64,000 bases of DNA from Gammaproteobacteria bacterium (GCA_016191285.1 JACPPA010000016.1:186001-250000), one strand, 5' to 3'. Counted from the stretch's first letter, positions 44,143 to 54,538 are shown. Translations and numbers: made by a program. Notes: a model not told the origin generated them from the letters alone.

Positions 44143-46374
44143 ATGGGCGGTGACCAAGAAAAGTCGATCATTGAAAAATTTCTCGAAGAGAATGTCCTCT
44201 TCCTAGGACCCGATCCGGAAATCATGGAAGATCACAGTGTCGTGCCGACGACCGCGCGCGAACAGGCGGCACTCGATAAATTTTCGGATTCCGGCCAGAT
44301 CAATCTGGTGCGGCACAAACTGCAGACGGCGTGTAACGAATCGTTCGACATGGTCGAACAAATGGGCGCGGCGCCCGGTGCCAAGTGGGGCGACCTCATT
44401 TCCGGCGTGTGGACCGCGAATGGCGATCTGGCGCTGGCTAGCATGGGCGGCGTGCTCATTTTTTCGGTCCTCACCCAGCATCCCGTGAAATTCATTCTCA
44501 AGTACTGGAAAGACGATCCTACCGTCGGTCTCAAGGACGGCGACATCTTCATGCATAACGATGCGCGCTACGGCAACATCCATAACACCGATCAGAGTCT
44601 GGTGATCCCGGTGTTTCATAACGGCGAATTCATTTGTTTCACCGGTGCGATCGTGCATGAAGGCGAGAACGGCGCGATCGAGCCGGGCGGCATGCCGTCG
44701 GCCGCGGAATCGCCATTCGATGAAGGACTCAAGATGTCGCCGATTAAAGTCGGCGAGAATTTCGAATTCAAACGCGACATCATGACCTTCCTGCAGAATT
44801 CGGTGCGCGAACCGAAGCTCCAGCTCGAAGGCATGAAATCGAAATTCTTTGCCGCGATGCGTATGAAGGCACGCGTCGAAGAAGCCATTGCCGAGTACGG
44901 CGTCGACGCGGTGATAGCGACCTTGCGCAAGACCCTGACGGATACCGAGACCGAAGTCCGCCGCCGTCTGCGCGCGTGGCCGGATGGCAAAATTCGCACG
45001 AATTGTTTTGCCGATGGCACGCTGCGCGAAAATTGCTTAATTCGAATTCGATGCGAATTGGATAAGCGCGACGATGAACTCATTATCGATTTCCGCGGTT
45101 CGTCGCCGGAATTTCTCAACCGCCCGAACAACACCGTGCTCGCGTCGCTGAAGGGCATGTTGGCGCAGGAATTCCTGAGCTTCGTGTGGCCGGATCTGCC
45201 GCGCAACCAAGCAGTGTTCGCGCCGATGACCGTGATCACGGATCGCCGGTCGGCGCTACACAGTTCGCCGGATGCACCCAACGCCCAGAGCATGATGACG
45301 TTCTTTCCAGGCTTCACCGCGATTCAAATCGGCGTGCCGAAATACCTTTATAGCTCCAGTCATCGCGCTACCGACATCATCGCCGGTTGGTACAACATGA
45401 TCGTGACCTTCCTCTACGGCGGCGTGAACCAGTACGGCGAATTGGTCGGTAACGTGTGCGCCGACCTGAACGGCATGGGTGGTGCCGCGCGCTCGAATCG
45501 CGACGGTGAACATTCACTCGCGCCCATCTTCGCGCCGATGGCCGATATCGGCGAGCAAGAGCTCATTGAAGAAGAAATACCGCTCATGAAGATTGTTCCG
45601 CATCGCTTGATGAAGGATGCCGAAGGTTTTGGCAAGTTTCGGGGTGGTCACGGCTATCAGCAAATCGCCACGATGAAGGACTCCTCGATGTGGGGCTTCA
45701 TGTGCTGCAGCGTCGGCTCAAAGTTTCCGACCACCTACGGCATCTTCGGCGGCTACGCGCCGGGTACGTTGCCACTATGCAAGGTCAAGGGCGTGAATAT
45801 TTTTGAGACGATGAAGGATCACCGCGACCTTCTGCGCTTCACTATTCCGGAAATCATGAATGAACGCCCCTTCCCGGGCGGGAAGTACACGACCCATCAC
45901 ATGGGATTACAACTCGAATTTGCGAAACCCGGTGAGTTGTACATGATTACGCAGGGCGGCGGCGGCGGTTATGGCGACGTCTTGGAACGCGATCCCGAGA
46001 CCGTGTCCAAGGATTATCTCGATGAACTCATCTCAATGCGCAGCGTGCGCAATGTCTATCACGTGGTGCTCGATGAAAAGAGCGGCGCGGTGGACCGCGC
46101 GGCAACGGAAGCCGCGCGCAAGGCGGAACGCGAAGTTCGCAAACGCCGCGGCAAGCCATACCGCGAATTCGTTAAAGAATGGGAAACCGCGGCGCCCCCG
46201 CGCGAAGTGCCGTTTTACGGTTCGTGGAAGGACAAGGCGCTTATTTATCGCGGCTCACCGGACGACAGTTGTCCAGCCGACGCCATCGTGCCGGTGATGA
46301 TGCCAAATCCGAAAGACGTGCGGATCGCGCAACTGGAATCCGAGCTCGAGGCGTTGCGCGCGGCGCGGAAGTAG
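44143..46374 (+). CDS. Acetophenone carboxylase-like beta subunit (HyuB type, ApcD-like)
   Basis: A 743-residue HyuB-type subunit. Blocks are DGDIFMHNDARYGNIHNTDQ, LIIDFRGSSPEFLNRPNNT, GFGKFRGGHGYQQIATM and GGGGGYGDVLERDPETV. The C-terminal 80 residues are charged and helical and may mediate assembly. It is the longest gene of the cluster. ATG 44143 has GAGGTAA upstream. The downstream epsilon-like gene starts 24 bp later. Confidence 0.85.
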   Translation: MGGDQEKSIIEKFLEENVLFLGPDPEIMEDHSVVPTTAREQAALDKFSDSGQINLVRHKLQTACNESFDMVEQMGAAPGAKWGDLISGVWTANGDLALASMGGVLIFSVLTQHPVKFILKYWKDDPTVGLKDGDIFMHNDARYGNIHNTDQSLVIPVFHNGEFICFTGAIVHEGENGAIEPGGMPSAAESPFDEGLKMSPIKVGENFEFKRDIMTFLQNSVREPKLQLEGMKSKFFAAMRMKARVEEAIAEYGVDAVIATLRKTLTDTETEVRRRLRAWPDGKIRTNCFADGTLRENCLIRIRCELDKRDDELIIDFRGSSPEFLNRPNNTVLASLKGMLAQEFLSFVWPDLPRNQAVFAPMTVITDRRSALHSSPDAPNAQSMMTFFPGFTAIQIGVPKYLYSSSHRATDIIAGWYNMIVTFLYGGVNQYGELVGNVCADLNGMGGAARSNRDGEHSLAPIFAPMADIGEQELIEEEIPLMKIVPHRLMKDAEGFGKFRGGHGYQQIATMKDSSMWGFMCCSVGSKFPTTYGIFGGYAPGTLPLCKVKGVNIFETMKDHRDLLRFTIPEIMNERPFPGGKYTTHHMGLQLEFAKPGELYMITQGGGGGYGDVLERDPETVSKDYLDELISMRSVRNVYHVVLDEKSGAVDRAATEAARKAEREVRKRRGKPYREFVKEWETAAPPREVPFYGSWKDKALIYRGSPDDSCPADAIVPVMMPNPKDVRIAQLESELEALRAARK

Positions 46375-46398
46375 CGCACGACGAGGTAGAGGACGACC

Positions 46399-47238
46399 AT
46401 GGCGGCCGGCGTATTACGGAGTTGGCTCGACGGTCGCCGCGCCGACGTGCTGTGGCTTGAGTATGAAGCCTATGCGCGTCGGGTATTCGCCAACGCACCG
46501 AGCGATTGGTCGCGGGTCGTGAGCCGCTATGCCAACACCATGGTGCAAGCGCGCAAGGCCCTGCCAACCGACGTGTTGACCTTTGATCTTGCGGCCGCCG
46601 GCATGGCTGCGCTGGGCGACTCGGAGGTGGGTGTTGCGCGAGTGCGCGCGGCCTTAAGCGCACCCAGCGGCCGCGCTTTCATCGCGGAGGCCGTCGACGC
46701 GGTGGCGCATAAGATTGGCGATTCGACCGATTTAGTGTTGAAGGTCGCCACGCCGTTGGACCTGTGGATGAGCGCCGCTCCCGACGCCTCCCCCAGTTTC
46801 GATGAGCTCGATGAAATCGCGACTGCCATTACGAACCTCCTCCGTGATCTTTCCGACAAACCGCTCGCCGGTGTGCTCCTGACTCGCGCATCCGCCGTCG
46901 CATTGTCGCTTGATGAGAGCGACGCCTATGCGCCGATCCTAAACGCCGCGCGGCACTATCGTTGGATTACGTGTATGAGTTTGCATCCCGGCGTCATCGG
47001 CACGCCGACGGCTCATCCGGTGGATGTCGATATTTTGCTGGGGCCGGATATACCGCTGTCCACGATCGGAAATTTACCATCCACCACCGCACGCATCGGC
47101 GGTGGGCTCGATGCGGCATTTTGGTCGAGCAACGAATCCTCGTTCGAGCATGCAGCGGGAGAATTACGCTACGGAATCGTTCCCGACGACTTGGAGCCTG
47201 AACAGGTGCTTGCGCGGATGGCTGTGCTTACGCGTTAG
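46399..47238 (+). CDS. Fifth carboxylase-cluster protein (ApcE/epsilon-like by position)
   Basis: A 279-residue soluble protein, preceded by a GAGG site. It has no motif I can name with certainty, but size and position fit ApcE, the loosely bound epsilon subunit of acetophenone carboxylase, which is needed for activity. A helical N-terminal half (about 1-150) is followed by an alpha/beta part with VDVDILLGPDIPLSTIGNLPSTTARIGG. Assignment rests on synteny more than on sequence. Confidence 0.6.
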   Translation: MAAGVLRSWLDGRRADVLWLEYEAYARRVFANAPSDWSRVVSRYANTMVQARKALPTDVLTFDLAAAGMAALGDSEVGVARVRAALSAPSGRAFIAEAVDAVAHKIGDSTDLVLKVATPLDLWMSAAPDASPSFDELDEIATAITNLLRDLSDKPLAGVLLTRASAVALSLDESDAYAPILNAARHYRWITCMSLHPGVIGTPTAHPVDVDILLGPDIPLSTIGNLPSTTARIGGGLDAAFWSSNESSFEHAAGELRYGIVPDDLEPEQVLARMAVLTR

Positions 47239-47295
47239 TGTGGTGTCCCACAATCGAATTTAATCAATCGACCCATTGTTTATAGTGGAGCCATT

Positions 47296-47361
47296 GCGGG
47301 AGCGGCTTTAGCCGCGAATGGGTTTTTCAATAAAGATTCGAAGCTCAAAGCGGCTCCCACA
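47296..47361. repeat. REP palindrome pair
   Basis: GCGGGAGCGGCTTTAGCCGC followed by the inverted partner AGCGGCTCCCACA, between the carboxylase cluster and the convergent TetR-type gene. Confidence 0.75.
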
Positions 47362-47387
47362 ATGCGCCTCCCACCTTTCAGAACACT

Positions 47388-47996
47388 CTATTGCGTCTCG
47401 CGTGTCAGCGCCGCCAACAACATCCGATAATATTCTTGGAAGGCTTCCGACACAGGCATATTGGTAATGGCGTAAAAGTCCGGTTCACGCAGCCGGTTCA
47501 AGCTCGCGAACACGAGCTCGGCGACAAGTTCAGATTTTATTTCGCGAAATTTCTGTACGCGAATTCCCTCGTCGATCAACTCACACAAGCCTTGCACACG
47601 CCGACGAATATGCTCTTGCCATAAGGCGTGCGCGGGTTGCCAGCGATGAATATCGTTAACGGTGTCCGCGCTCAAGCGCTCGGCGGCGCGCACGCCAACG
47701 CGCAGATAATCGTGCAAGCGTAATTCAGGATCGTGTTTGGCATTGACGGCGAGGGTGGCGTCGCGCCGAATCCGCGCGAAAAATTCGCCGAGAATTTTTA
47801 ACACTAGCGCGCTCTTGCTCGGCGCGAGTTCGTACAAGGTTCGTTTCGAACAACTGAGTCGCTGCGCCAATAGACTTACGCTTAAGCGCGAAAATCCTTC
47901 GTGCAAAATAATGGTTTCGACGCGCGGCGCAATTTCCAATGCTCTGCGCGAGGGGCTATTGACGAGTGGATCATCGATGGGCTGTTGAAGATTCAT
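47388..47996 (-). CDS. TetR-family-like transcriptional regulator
   Basis: A 202-residue regulator from ATG 47996; a longer in-frame start at 48173 adds 59 non-conserved residues. The N-terminal HTH region reads ALEIAPRVETIILHEGFSRLSVSLLAQRLSCSKRTLYELAPSKSAL, typical of TetR but with less usual helix-turn-helix residues. The C-terminal helical ligand domain has no recognised family. It lies between the carboxylase cluster and the divergent RND gene and is the likely local regulator of one or both. Confidence 0.78.
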   Translation of the reverse strand: MNLQQPIDDPLVNSPSRRALEIAPRVETIILHEGFSRLSVSLLAQRLSCSKRTLYELAPSKSALVLKILGEFFARIRRDATLAVNAKHDPELRLHDYLRVGVRAAERLSADTVNDIHRWQPAHALWQEHIRRRVQGLCELIDEGIRVQKFREIKSELVAELVFASLNRLREPDFYAITNMPVSEAFQEYYRMLLAALTRETQ

Positions 47997-48436
47997 GAAC
48001 GTTGAAATGGGTGGCCTTGAATACGCGTCGATGCCGAAAGTCTGTTTCGACAAGTGTCGCCACCGCGGCCGACGTTCGCAAGCCCAAATTGCTGCGTCGC
48101 AACAGCTAAACTGTCGGAAAATCAGAGAATTGACAGCCTTCAGAGCCAACCCTATAGTCGGTCTGCCCCCCATTTTGGGTACGCAGAGAAGTCACCGGGA
48201 TACCGAAGTGAACGGTATGCGTAAGCGGCTAACGGACCTCGCGCGTGACGGCGAAGACGCAATAAGAAATGCGGATTGACCGCGGCGCGTCACACGTAGG
48301 GATCGCTAATAAAAACACGACGATGTATCGGTAATCTGGTCGCTGTATTCCGAACCGTGAGGGAGTAAGGGGGTTCCCGCCTTCTCCCGCGCACTCGTGG
48401 AGTGCCGCTGAGCCATAAATTAAGGCGCCTTAAACT
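47997..48436. other. Divergent promoter region
   Basis: The 440 bp between the TetR-type gene (minus) and the RND gene (plus) show no gene or REP. Promoters and an operator for the regulator are expected here; no clear palindrome was identified by eye. Confidence 0.5.
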
Positions 48437-50848
48437 ATGCAGACTTCATTACGTCACCGTTTCGCGGCGTTGGTGATCGGGAACCGGGGTACTTCGCTAT
48501 TGATCCTCGCGTCGATCACGGCGTTTTTTCTGTACGGTCTGAGATCGGTCGAGATCCGCACCATCTTTTCCGATCTCTTCCCCAAAAATCACCCCTTCGT
48601 TCAAACTTTCAAAGACCATCCCAACTTCGGCAACCCGTTGTCGATTGTAATCATGGTCAAGCGCAAGGACGGCGATATCTACAACAAGGAAACCCTCGAG
48701 AAAGTTTATCGCATGACGCGCGACATCGACCTTGCGCCGTCGGTCGACCACGACCAGATTATTTCCATCGCGACTGAAAAAGCGCGGTATGCCGAAGCCA
48801 CTCCGTACGGCGTCGACGTCAAACCGTTGATGGACGCGAGTGCACCATCCACCCCGGAAGAAATCAAGGAATTCAAGCAACGTGTCGATCGCGCGAATAA
48901 CGTGCGAACCTTTCTCATCTCCTCCGATGAAACGGCGACCCTGGTACAGGCAACCTTCATCGAACGGACGTTGGACTATGGCGCGACCTTTAAGTACGTA
49001 CAAGACATGGTTAAGCGCGAGCGCGATGCCCAACATGACGTGTACGCAGCGGGACAGCCCATGTTGACCGGTTGGGTCTACACCTTCCAACGCCAGATGC
49101 TGATGATTTTCGGTATCACGGCGGCGGCCTTGATCGGTTCCCTCGTCCTTTATATGCGCAATATTCCGGGTGTGGTGGCGCCAGTTACCGTCAGTATTGT
49201 CGGCGGAATATGGGGCTTTGGTCTCACGGGTTGGCTCAAGCAACCGATTGAACCGCTGATCATGGTGGTGCCGATGCTACTCGTTGCACGTGCGTTCTCG
49301 CATTGTGTGCAGTATCTCGAGCGCTACTACGAAATCCTGCATGAGGTCGGCGATAAACGAAAGGCTGCGCAATTATCCCTCGGCGTGATGATGGCGCCGG
49401 GTATTCTTGGCATCATTACCGACATGGTCTGTCTGTTCTTGATCGCCATCGCGCCCATTCCCGTGATGGAACGCTTCGCGGTGTTCTGCGGCTTCTGGGC
49501 CATGGCCTTGATCCCAACCGACGTGTTTTTGTCAGCCTTGCTCGCCTCTTACCTGCCGACGCCGAAAAATGTCGATGTGCTGATTGGCAAGAGCAGCAAA
49601 ATTACTTGGCATAACAAGCTGATCAAGATGTTGGGGTGGATCGCGAGTCTGACGCACGGCCCACGCGCGAAGCTAACCTCCATAATCGTGCTTATCATCA
49701 GTGCGTTCGCGATTAGCTTGATGCCGAAGCTCCAAATCGGTAACCCGGTCGAAGGCTCGAACCTGCTGTTTAGTTCTTCGGAGTTCAACACCGCGGTGCG
49801 CGCCATTAATTCGCACTTTCCAGGCCTCATGACGCTCGAAATTATTTTCGAAGGCAAAGGCGGATTGGAAGGGCCACGCGTGCTGCGCGAAGCACAAACG
49901 CTGACGACGATGCACGACATTCAACGCCAACTGGAGGCGATGGACAAGCCGCCGGCGGCGACTTTGTCGTTCGCCGATTACTTACCCGAAGCGAACCGGC
50001 TGTTTGGCGGCGGCAATCCGAAATGGTCCCCCGTTGATCCGTCGAACGAAGCCGTTAACGGCACGGTCACTGCGTTGTTGTTGGGATCGAACGCGAAGAA
50101 CTACGGTCACGTGACCGACTTCACGATGCAAAACGGCACGGTCTCGCTGTGGTACAAGAACAATAAGCAAGACACCGTTGACCTCGCGCTTAAACAAGTG
50201 CGAAGCGTGATGGACAAGGTAGGCACCGACCACCCGAACTTCACTATCCGGCTCGCGACCGGGGCGATTGCGCTTCAGCAATCGGTCAATGACGTGGTCC
50301 ATCAAAACAAATGGACGATCCTCGGCTTCTTGAACGTCATTATTCTCATCGTCTGTAGCCTTGCGTACCGCTCGGTGGTTGCCGGCATCATTCTGTTGAT
50401 TCCGGTGAACCTCTCGAATGCGCTGCTGGAAGCGGTGATGGTGTTGATGGGGATCGGGCTCGATGTCAATAGCTTGCCCATCGCGAGTATCGGTATCGGC
50501 GTCGGTATCGACTACGGCATTTATCTGGTCAGCCGTATGTGCGAGGAATTCCACGACACCGGGCATTACGGTGACGCCATTCAGAAGGCGGTGACGACCT
50601 CCGGCAAGGCCATTTTCTTCACCGCGACCATTGTCTTGGTCAGCATCATGCCGTGGTACTTCTTGTCGGACTTGAAGTTCCTCTCGGATATGGGACTGCT
50701 ACTCGTGATGGTGATGACCATCAACATGGTTATTTCGCTGATCGTGCTACCCCTCTTGGTGTGGTGGATCAAGCCGAGCTTCATTGCCAACGAGCATCAG
50801 CTAATTTCCGAGAAGATCGACTACTCCGAACACGCGGCGGCAACCTAG
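48437..50848 (+). CDS. RND-family transporter (MMPL/HAE3-like)
   Basis: An 803-residue inner-membrane RND protein with twelve hydrophobic helices in two halves. It begins with a helix (TSLLILASITAFFLYGLRSV), then a periplasmic loop with TIFSDLFPKNHPFVQTF. Helix groups lie near residues 225-390 and 625-780 (SIGIGVGIDYGIYLVSRM carries the family Asp). Single-gene RND pumps of this type occur with YCF48, DUF1302 and DUF1329 genes and are thought to move hydrophobic molecules between the membranes. No MFP or TolC gene is adjacent. Confidence 0.9.
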   Translation: MQTSLRHRFAALVIGNRGTSLLILASITAFFLYGLRSVEIRTIFSDLFPKNHPFVQTFKDHPNFGNPLSIVIMVKRKDGDIYNKETLEKVYRMTRDIDLAPSVDHDQIISIATEKARYAEATPYGVDVKPLMDASAPSTPEEIKEFKQRVDRANNVRTFLISSDETATLVQATFIERTLDYGATFKYVQDMVKRERDAQHDVYAAGQPMLTGWVYTFQRQMLMIFGITAAALIGSLVLYMRNIPGVVAPVTVSIVGGIWGFGLTGWLKQPIEPLIMVVPMLLVARAFSHCVQYLERYYEILHEVGDKRKAAQLSLGVMMAPGILGIITDMVCLFLIAIAPIPVMERFAVFCGFWAMALIPTDVFLSALLASYLPTPKNVDVLIGKSSKITWHNKLIKMLGWIASLTHGPRAKLTSIIVLIISAFAISLMPKLQIGNPVEGSNLLFSSSEFNTAVRAINSHFPGLMTLEIIFEGKGGLEGPRVLREAQTLTTMHDIQRQLEAMDKPPAATLSFADYLPEANRLFGGGNPKWSPVDPSNEAVNGTVTALLLGSNAKNYGHVTDFTMQNGTVSLWYKNNKQDTVDLALKQVRSVMDKVGTDHPNFTIRLATGAIALQQSVNDVVHQNKWTILGFLNVIILIVCSLAYRSVVAGIILLIPVNLSNALLEAVMVLMGIGLDVNSLPIASIGIGVGIDYGIYLVSRMCEEFHDTGHYGDAIQKAVTTSGKAIFFTATIVLVSIMPWYFLSDLKFLSDMGLLLVMVMTINMVISLIVLPLLVWWIKPSFIANEHQLISEKIDYSEHAAAT

Positions 50849-50877
50849 TGATTGGGGAAGCGGCTTTAGTGTTGTGT

Positions 50878-50945
50878 TGTGGGAGCGGCTTTAGCCGCGA
50901 AGGGGCCTTTACAATGAAGATTCGCCGCTAAAGCGGCTCCCACAC
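50878..50945. repeat. REP palindrome pair
   Basis: TGTGGGAGCGGCTTTAGCCG and the inverted partner CCGCTAAAGCGGCTCCCACA, with a partial duplicate (GGGGAAGCGGCTTTAG) just 5'. It lies between the RND and YCF48 genes. Confidence 0.85.
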
Positions 50946-51052
50946 CACAAAGCACCCGCTGGCAACCCGCAATTTTGCAGGCTCGACGCGGAGCAACCCT
51001 AGAGTGAACAGTCAAAACCGATACGACCAAGTATTTATGAGGACATATTTCT

Positions 51053-52078
51053 GTGAATAGATCACATTTGATTACGCTAGCACTCCGCTCATCGTTCGTC
51101 GTCCTGGCCCTGTTTGCCACCAACGCCGGCGCCGTCGATGCCACGGCGATGGCGGCCCCAGCGGCGAGCGAAGAGCTGGCCGAAGTTCACTCAGGCATTC
51201 CGCACGACGCCGTTTATGCGATGGCGATTGAAGGCAAAACCGGCTTCGCCGTTGGCGCGTTCGGGCAAATCCTCGGCAGCGTGGATGCCGGTACATCCTG
51301 GAAGCCAGTCGCTTCGCCGACCGTCATGGGGCTGTTTGGCATTGCGCTGAATGGCGATAAACGGATTATTGTCGGCCAGCGCGGCACCGTGCTGTTGGGC
51401 AAACCCGATGGCAGCTGGGATGCCATCAAGAGCGGTTCCGAAAAGCGCCTGATGAATGTCGCGGTCAACGCCTCTGGCCTCGCCGTCGCCGTCGGTGAAT
51501 TCGGCACGGTGTTACGCTCCAAGGACGCTGGCAAGACCTGGGAGCCGCGCAAACTCGAGTGGACGAGCTTCCGTGAAGACGGCTATGAACCGCACATCTA
51601 TGCCGTGCGCGTCGAAGACTCAGGTCGAATCACCGTCGGCGCTGAATTCGCCTATGTGATCGTTTCCGAAGATGGTGGCGAAACGTGGAAGCTGGTAAAC
51701 AAGGGTGAGAAATCGATTTTCGCGATGGACGTATTACCGGATGGCACCGGCTACGCAGTGGGTCAGGAAGGCCTGGTGCTGAAAACCCAAGACAACGGCG
51801 CGACCTGGCAGGCGGTTGATATCAAAAGCGACGCTAATTTGTTCGGCGTGTGGTGTTCGAAACACGGAGAAGTGGTCATCACCGGCATGCGCGCGCTCAT
51901 TCGAAGCAGCGACAACGGTGCCACCTGGGCGAGCTCTTCAGATCTCGAAATCGTCCGCAATTGGTATATGCCCATTGCGGTCGGTGAGGCCAGTATGAAA
52001 GCACCCGGCGGCGAGATGGTGTCCCAAATCGTGTACGTGGGCGGGCACAACGGCCGGATTTCCAAGTTGCTGCGCTAG
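51053..52078 (+). CDS. YCF48/BNR-like beta-propeller protein (exported)
   Basis: A 341-residue exported protein starting at GTG 51053 with a GAGGA site. The signal peptide (ALRSSFVVLALFATNAGA) ends near residue 28. At least five repeats of the DxGxTW type are visible (DAGTSW, DAGKTW, DGGETW, DNGATW twice), consistent with a bladed propeller. YCF48-like proteins assist assembly of membrane complexes; here it probably supports the RND/DUF1302 system. Confidence 0.87.
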   Translation: MNRSHLITLALRSSFVVLALFATNAGAVDATAMAAPAASEELAEVHSGIPHDAVYAMAIEGKTGFAVGAFGQILGSVDAGTSWKPVASPTVMGLFGIALNGDKRIIVGQRGTVLLGKPDGSWDAIKSGSEKRLMNVAVNASGLAVAVGEFGTVLRSKDAGKTWEPRKLEWTSFREDGYEPHIYAVRVEDSGRITVGAEFAYVIVSEDGGETWKLVNKGEKSIFAMDVLPDGTGYAVGQEGLVLKTQDNGATWQAVDIKSDANLFGVWCSKHGEVVITGMRALIRSSDNGATWASSSDLEIVRNWYMPIAVGEASMKAPGGEMVSQIVYVGGHNGRISKLLR

Positions 52079-52325
52079 CACACTGACGACGGCCTAAAAA
52101 ATCTTCGCTCGGAGGGCTCCTAGTGGTTGAAACTCACAAACTAATGCGCTAGTTTGTGACATAGACGCCACCGAGAGGGATCGTTTTCGTTGCCTTAACG
52201 GTGAAATTAAAGGGTGAAGTTGCACTAAAGCAACAGATAAGACTGCCGATAATTCTGCAGTCGGGGTTCTGAAGTGTTTTGGGTTAACGGTTAAGCCAAG
52301 CATTAAGCAGAAATCTTCTTAAAGC

Positions 52326-54485
52326 ATGAAGAGGAGAGCGGGAGTGGCCAAACAACAAATTTCACGAGTTTTGATGCTGAGCGCACTGGCGGCCAGCGTC
52401 ACGATCCCGAGCGTCGCCAGCGCCGTGGATTTCAACATCACCGGCTTCATCCGCGAAGAAGTCGCGGTGTCGGTGACGAATGACCAGAATCCATACAACG
52501 ATGCTGGAAATTTATTCAACGGCAGAATCGTTCCGAATGCGACCAACCCTGCGATTTTCACCGCAAAAGGCGCTCCCGCGGCGAATGGCATTAGTATTTT
52601 CGGCGGCAATTTAAGTGGTGTCCGCACCCTCGGCACTTGTGGTGGCGGCGTAGGCGGCGTGGGTGGCGTATGCGATCCGAACGGTGATGGAGTAGCCGAT
52701 CTAAGCGCAGCAAACACCAAGCGCATCCCGTTTAACCTCTTTGCCACGCGCGCCGAAGTCGATATTCAGGCCTCGTGGACCGATAAGATTAAGACCTACA
52801 CCAAGATCCGGGCGTTCTACGATGGGTCGAGTTCCTTTACGAATACCCATTTTAACGACCAGTTCGAAACCCAATATGGCTGGCGGAACGGCGACGGCAA
52901 CCTGCTCGAAAAACATTCGAGCGAAGCGGTCGTCGATATCCCGGCGCTCTATCTCGACTACAACACCGGCCCGTTCTGGGTGCGTGTCGGCCAGCAGACC
53001 ATCGCCTGGGGCGAAGCGTTCTTCTTCCGCGTGTTCGACGTGGCGAACGGCCTCGACCTGCGGCGTCACAGCGTGCTGGACGTGGGCGCCGAGGAATTCT
53101 CGGACAAACGCGTCGCGTCGCCCGCCGTGCGCATGAGTTACACCTTCCCTAATGCGTGGGAAGTGGATACCTTCGCGCAGATGTTTTCACCGACGGTGTA
53201 TCCGGCAACCAACTCGCCGTACAACGTGGTCTTCTCCGGGTTCACCTGGCGCGACACCGGACAAATGGACGAAGCACGCAACTCGATTAATTTTGGCGCG
53301 CGCTTGAACATGCCGTTGACGGAATCGCTGACGATGTCCGCCATGGCCGTTAGCCGCGTGAACCCAGACGGCTTGGTGCGCTGGCAGGATGCGCCGACAA
53401 CGCTGTCATTTGGAAATAACCCAAGTAACGGCAGACCGAATCCGTTTTGCTTTGGCCCCAACAACGGCGCTGCGCAATTCCTCCCTAACAGCGCCATGAA
53501 GACCGCATTGCTAACGCCGCTGGCCGATGGCAAATGCGGCTCTGCCGGTATGCCCGACGAATTCGGCACTGGCTCGTGGCAGGAATGGATCACCGAAGCC
53601 GGCCTCGCCCGCCTGGATCCGCTCAACGGTGCGCGCGACTTCGCGCTGGGCGGCGCCAAGAATGCTGCAGGGGTGTCGTCGGGTGCGCTCGCCTCGATGG
53701 CGTTCGGCTTAATCCAGAATCCGAGCGGAACCGGTCCGCTTGGTGCAGTATCGGGCCCGGCAGACGTGAGCAAGGGCTTCACGACCGCCGAGACCAAAGC
53801 CTTGTTGGACGCGTTTTTTAACAGCTTCAACGGTCCCCGCGGCTTCATCACCCGCGACTTCAAGCGTGAACAAGTGTTCGGTTTGGCGGGCAACTACATC
53901 GTCTCGTCGACGCCGGGTACCTGGCTGGACCAATTGATTGTCCGCGGTGAAGTCACTGTCACCCCGAATAAGCGCTTCACCACGCTGAGCCTGTCCGACC
54001 GTGGCTACGACCGGGCGACCGAGGTGATCTCGGCGTTGATCTTGGAAAAATACCAAAGTATTTTTGAAGGGATCCCCGCGACCTACTTGGTGTTCCAGTG
54101 GATGCACCGCACCGAGACCGATATTTTTGGCCGCCGGTTGACGGGACAGGACAATCAAGGTTTCCGCGGCTGCAACGTGTTTGATCCAGCGAACCAGAAC
54201 AGCACGACCTGCGGCGCACCAAGCGGCGTCGGCAGCGCGGATTACGCGACCTTCGCGTTCCAGCAGCCGTTCCCGAACCTGATCTGGCGCGCGGACTTCG
54301 CGATGGCGGTGGATTTCGCGGGTGGTGCGTTCTTCCAGCCGGGCCTGCGCTACAAGCCCAGCTCGCAATGGCAGTTCGACCTCTATGCGAACGTCATCGC
54401 GCCGTTCACCGACAAGAACACCACCTTCACCGAAACACTCGACTGGGCTGACGAAGTGTTCGCGCGAGTTTCGTTCTTCTTCTAA
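52326..54485 (+). CDS. DUF1302 family outer-membrane protein
   Basis: A 719-residue exported protein with a signal peptide (VLMLSALAASVTIPSVASA) and a beta-strand-rich body ending WADEVFARVSFFF, the aromatic C-terminus of outer-membrane barrels. Family features are VDFNITGFIREEVAVSV at the mature N-terminus and the IDIQASWTDKIKTYTKIR-like early strands. Start may be ATG 52326 or GTG 52344. Typical partner of DUF1329 proteins; together with RND and YCF48 genes it suggests a cell-envelope pathway for hydrophobic compounds. An intrinsic terminator follows. Confidence 0.86.
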   Translation: MKRRAGVAKQQISRVLMLSALAASVTIPSVASAVDFNITGFIREEVAVSVTNDQNPYNDAGNLFNGRIVPNATNPAIFTAKGAPAANGISIFGGNLSGVRTLGTCGGGVGGVGGVCDPNGDGVADLSAANTKRIPFNLFATRAEVDIQASWTDKIKTYTKIRAFYDGSSSFTNTHFNDQFETQYGWRNGDGNLLEKHSSEAVVDIPALYLDYNTGPFWVRVGQQTIAWGEAFFFRVFDVANGLDLRRHSVLDVGAEEFSDKRVASPAVRMSYTFPNAWEVDTFAQMFSPTVYPATNSPYNVVFSGFTWRDTGQMDEARNSINFGARLNMPLTESLTMSAMAVSRVNPDGLVRWQDAPTTLSFGNNPSNGRPNPFCFGPNNGAAQFLPNSAMKTALLTPLADGKCGSAGMPDEFGTGSWQEWITEAGLARLDPLNGARDFALGGAKNAAGVSSGALASMAFGLIQNPSGTGPLGAVSGPADVSKGFTTAETKALLDAFFNSFNGPRGFITRDFKREQVFGLAGNYIVSSTPGTWLDQLIVRGEVTVTPNKRFTTLSLSDRGYDRATEVISALILEKYQSIFEGIPATYLVFQWMHRTETDIFGRRLTGQDNQGFRGCNVFDPANQNSTTCGAPSGVGSADYATFAFQQPFPNLIWRADFAMAVDFAGGAFFQPGLRYKPSSQWQFDLYANVIAPFTDKNTTFTETLDWADEVFARVSFFF

Positions 54486-54511
54486 GAACGTCGCTTACCT
54501 TGTTTGCAAAA

Positions 54512-54538
54512 GGCCGGCGCAAGCCGGTCTTTTTTTTT
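54512..54538 (+). terminator. Intrinsic terminator after the DUF1302 gene
   Basis: GGCCGGC-GCAA-GCCGGTC hairpin followed by nine T residues, 26 bp after the stop codon. It closes the RND-YCF48-DUF1302 transcription unit. Confidence 0.9.
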
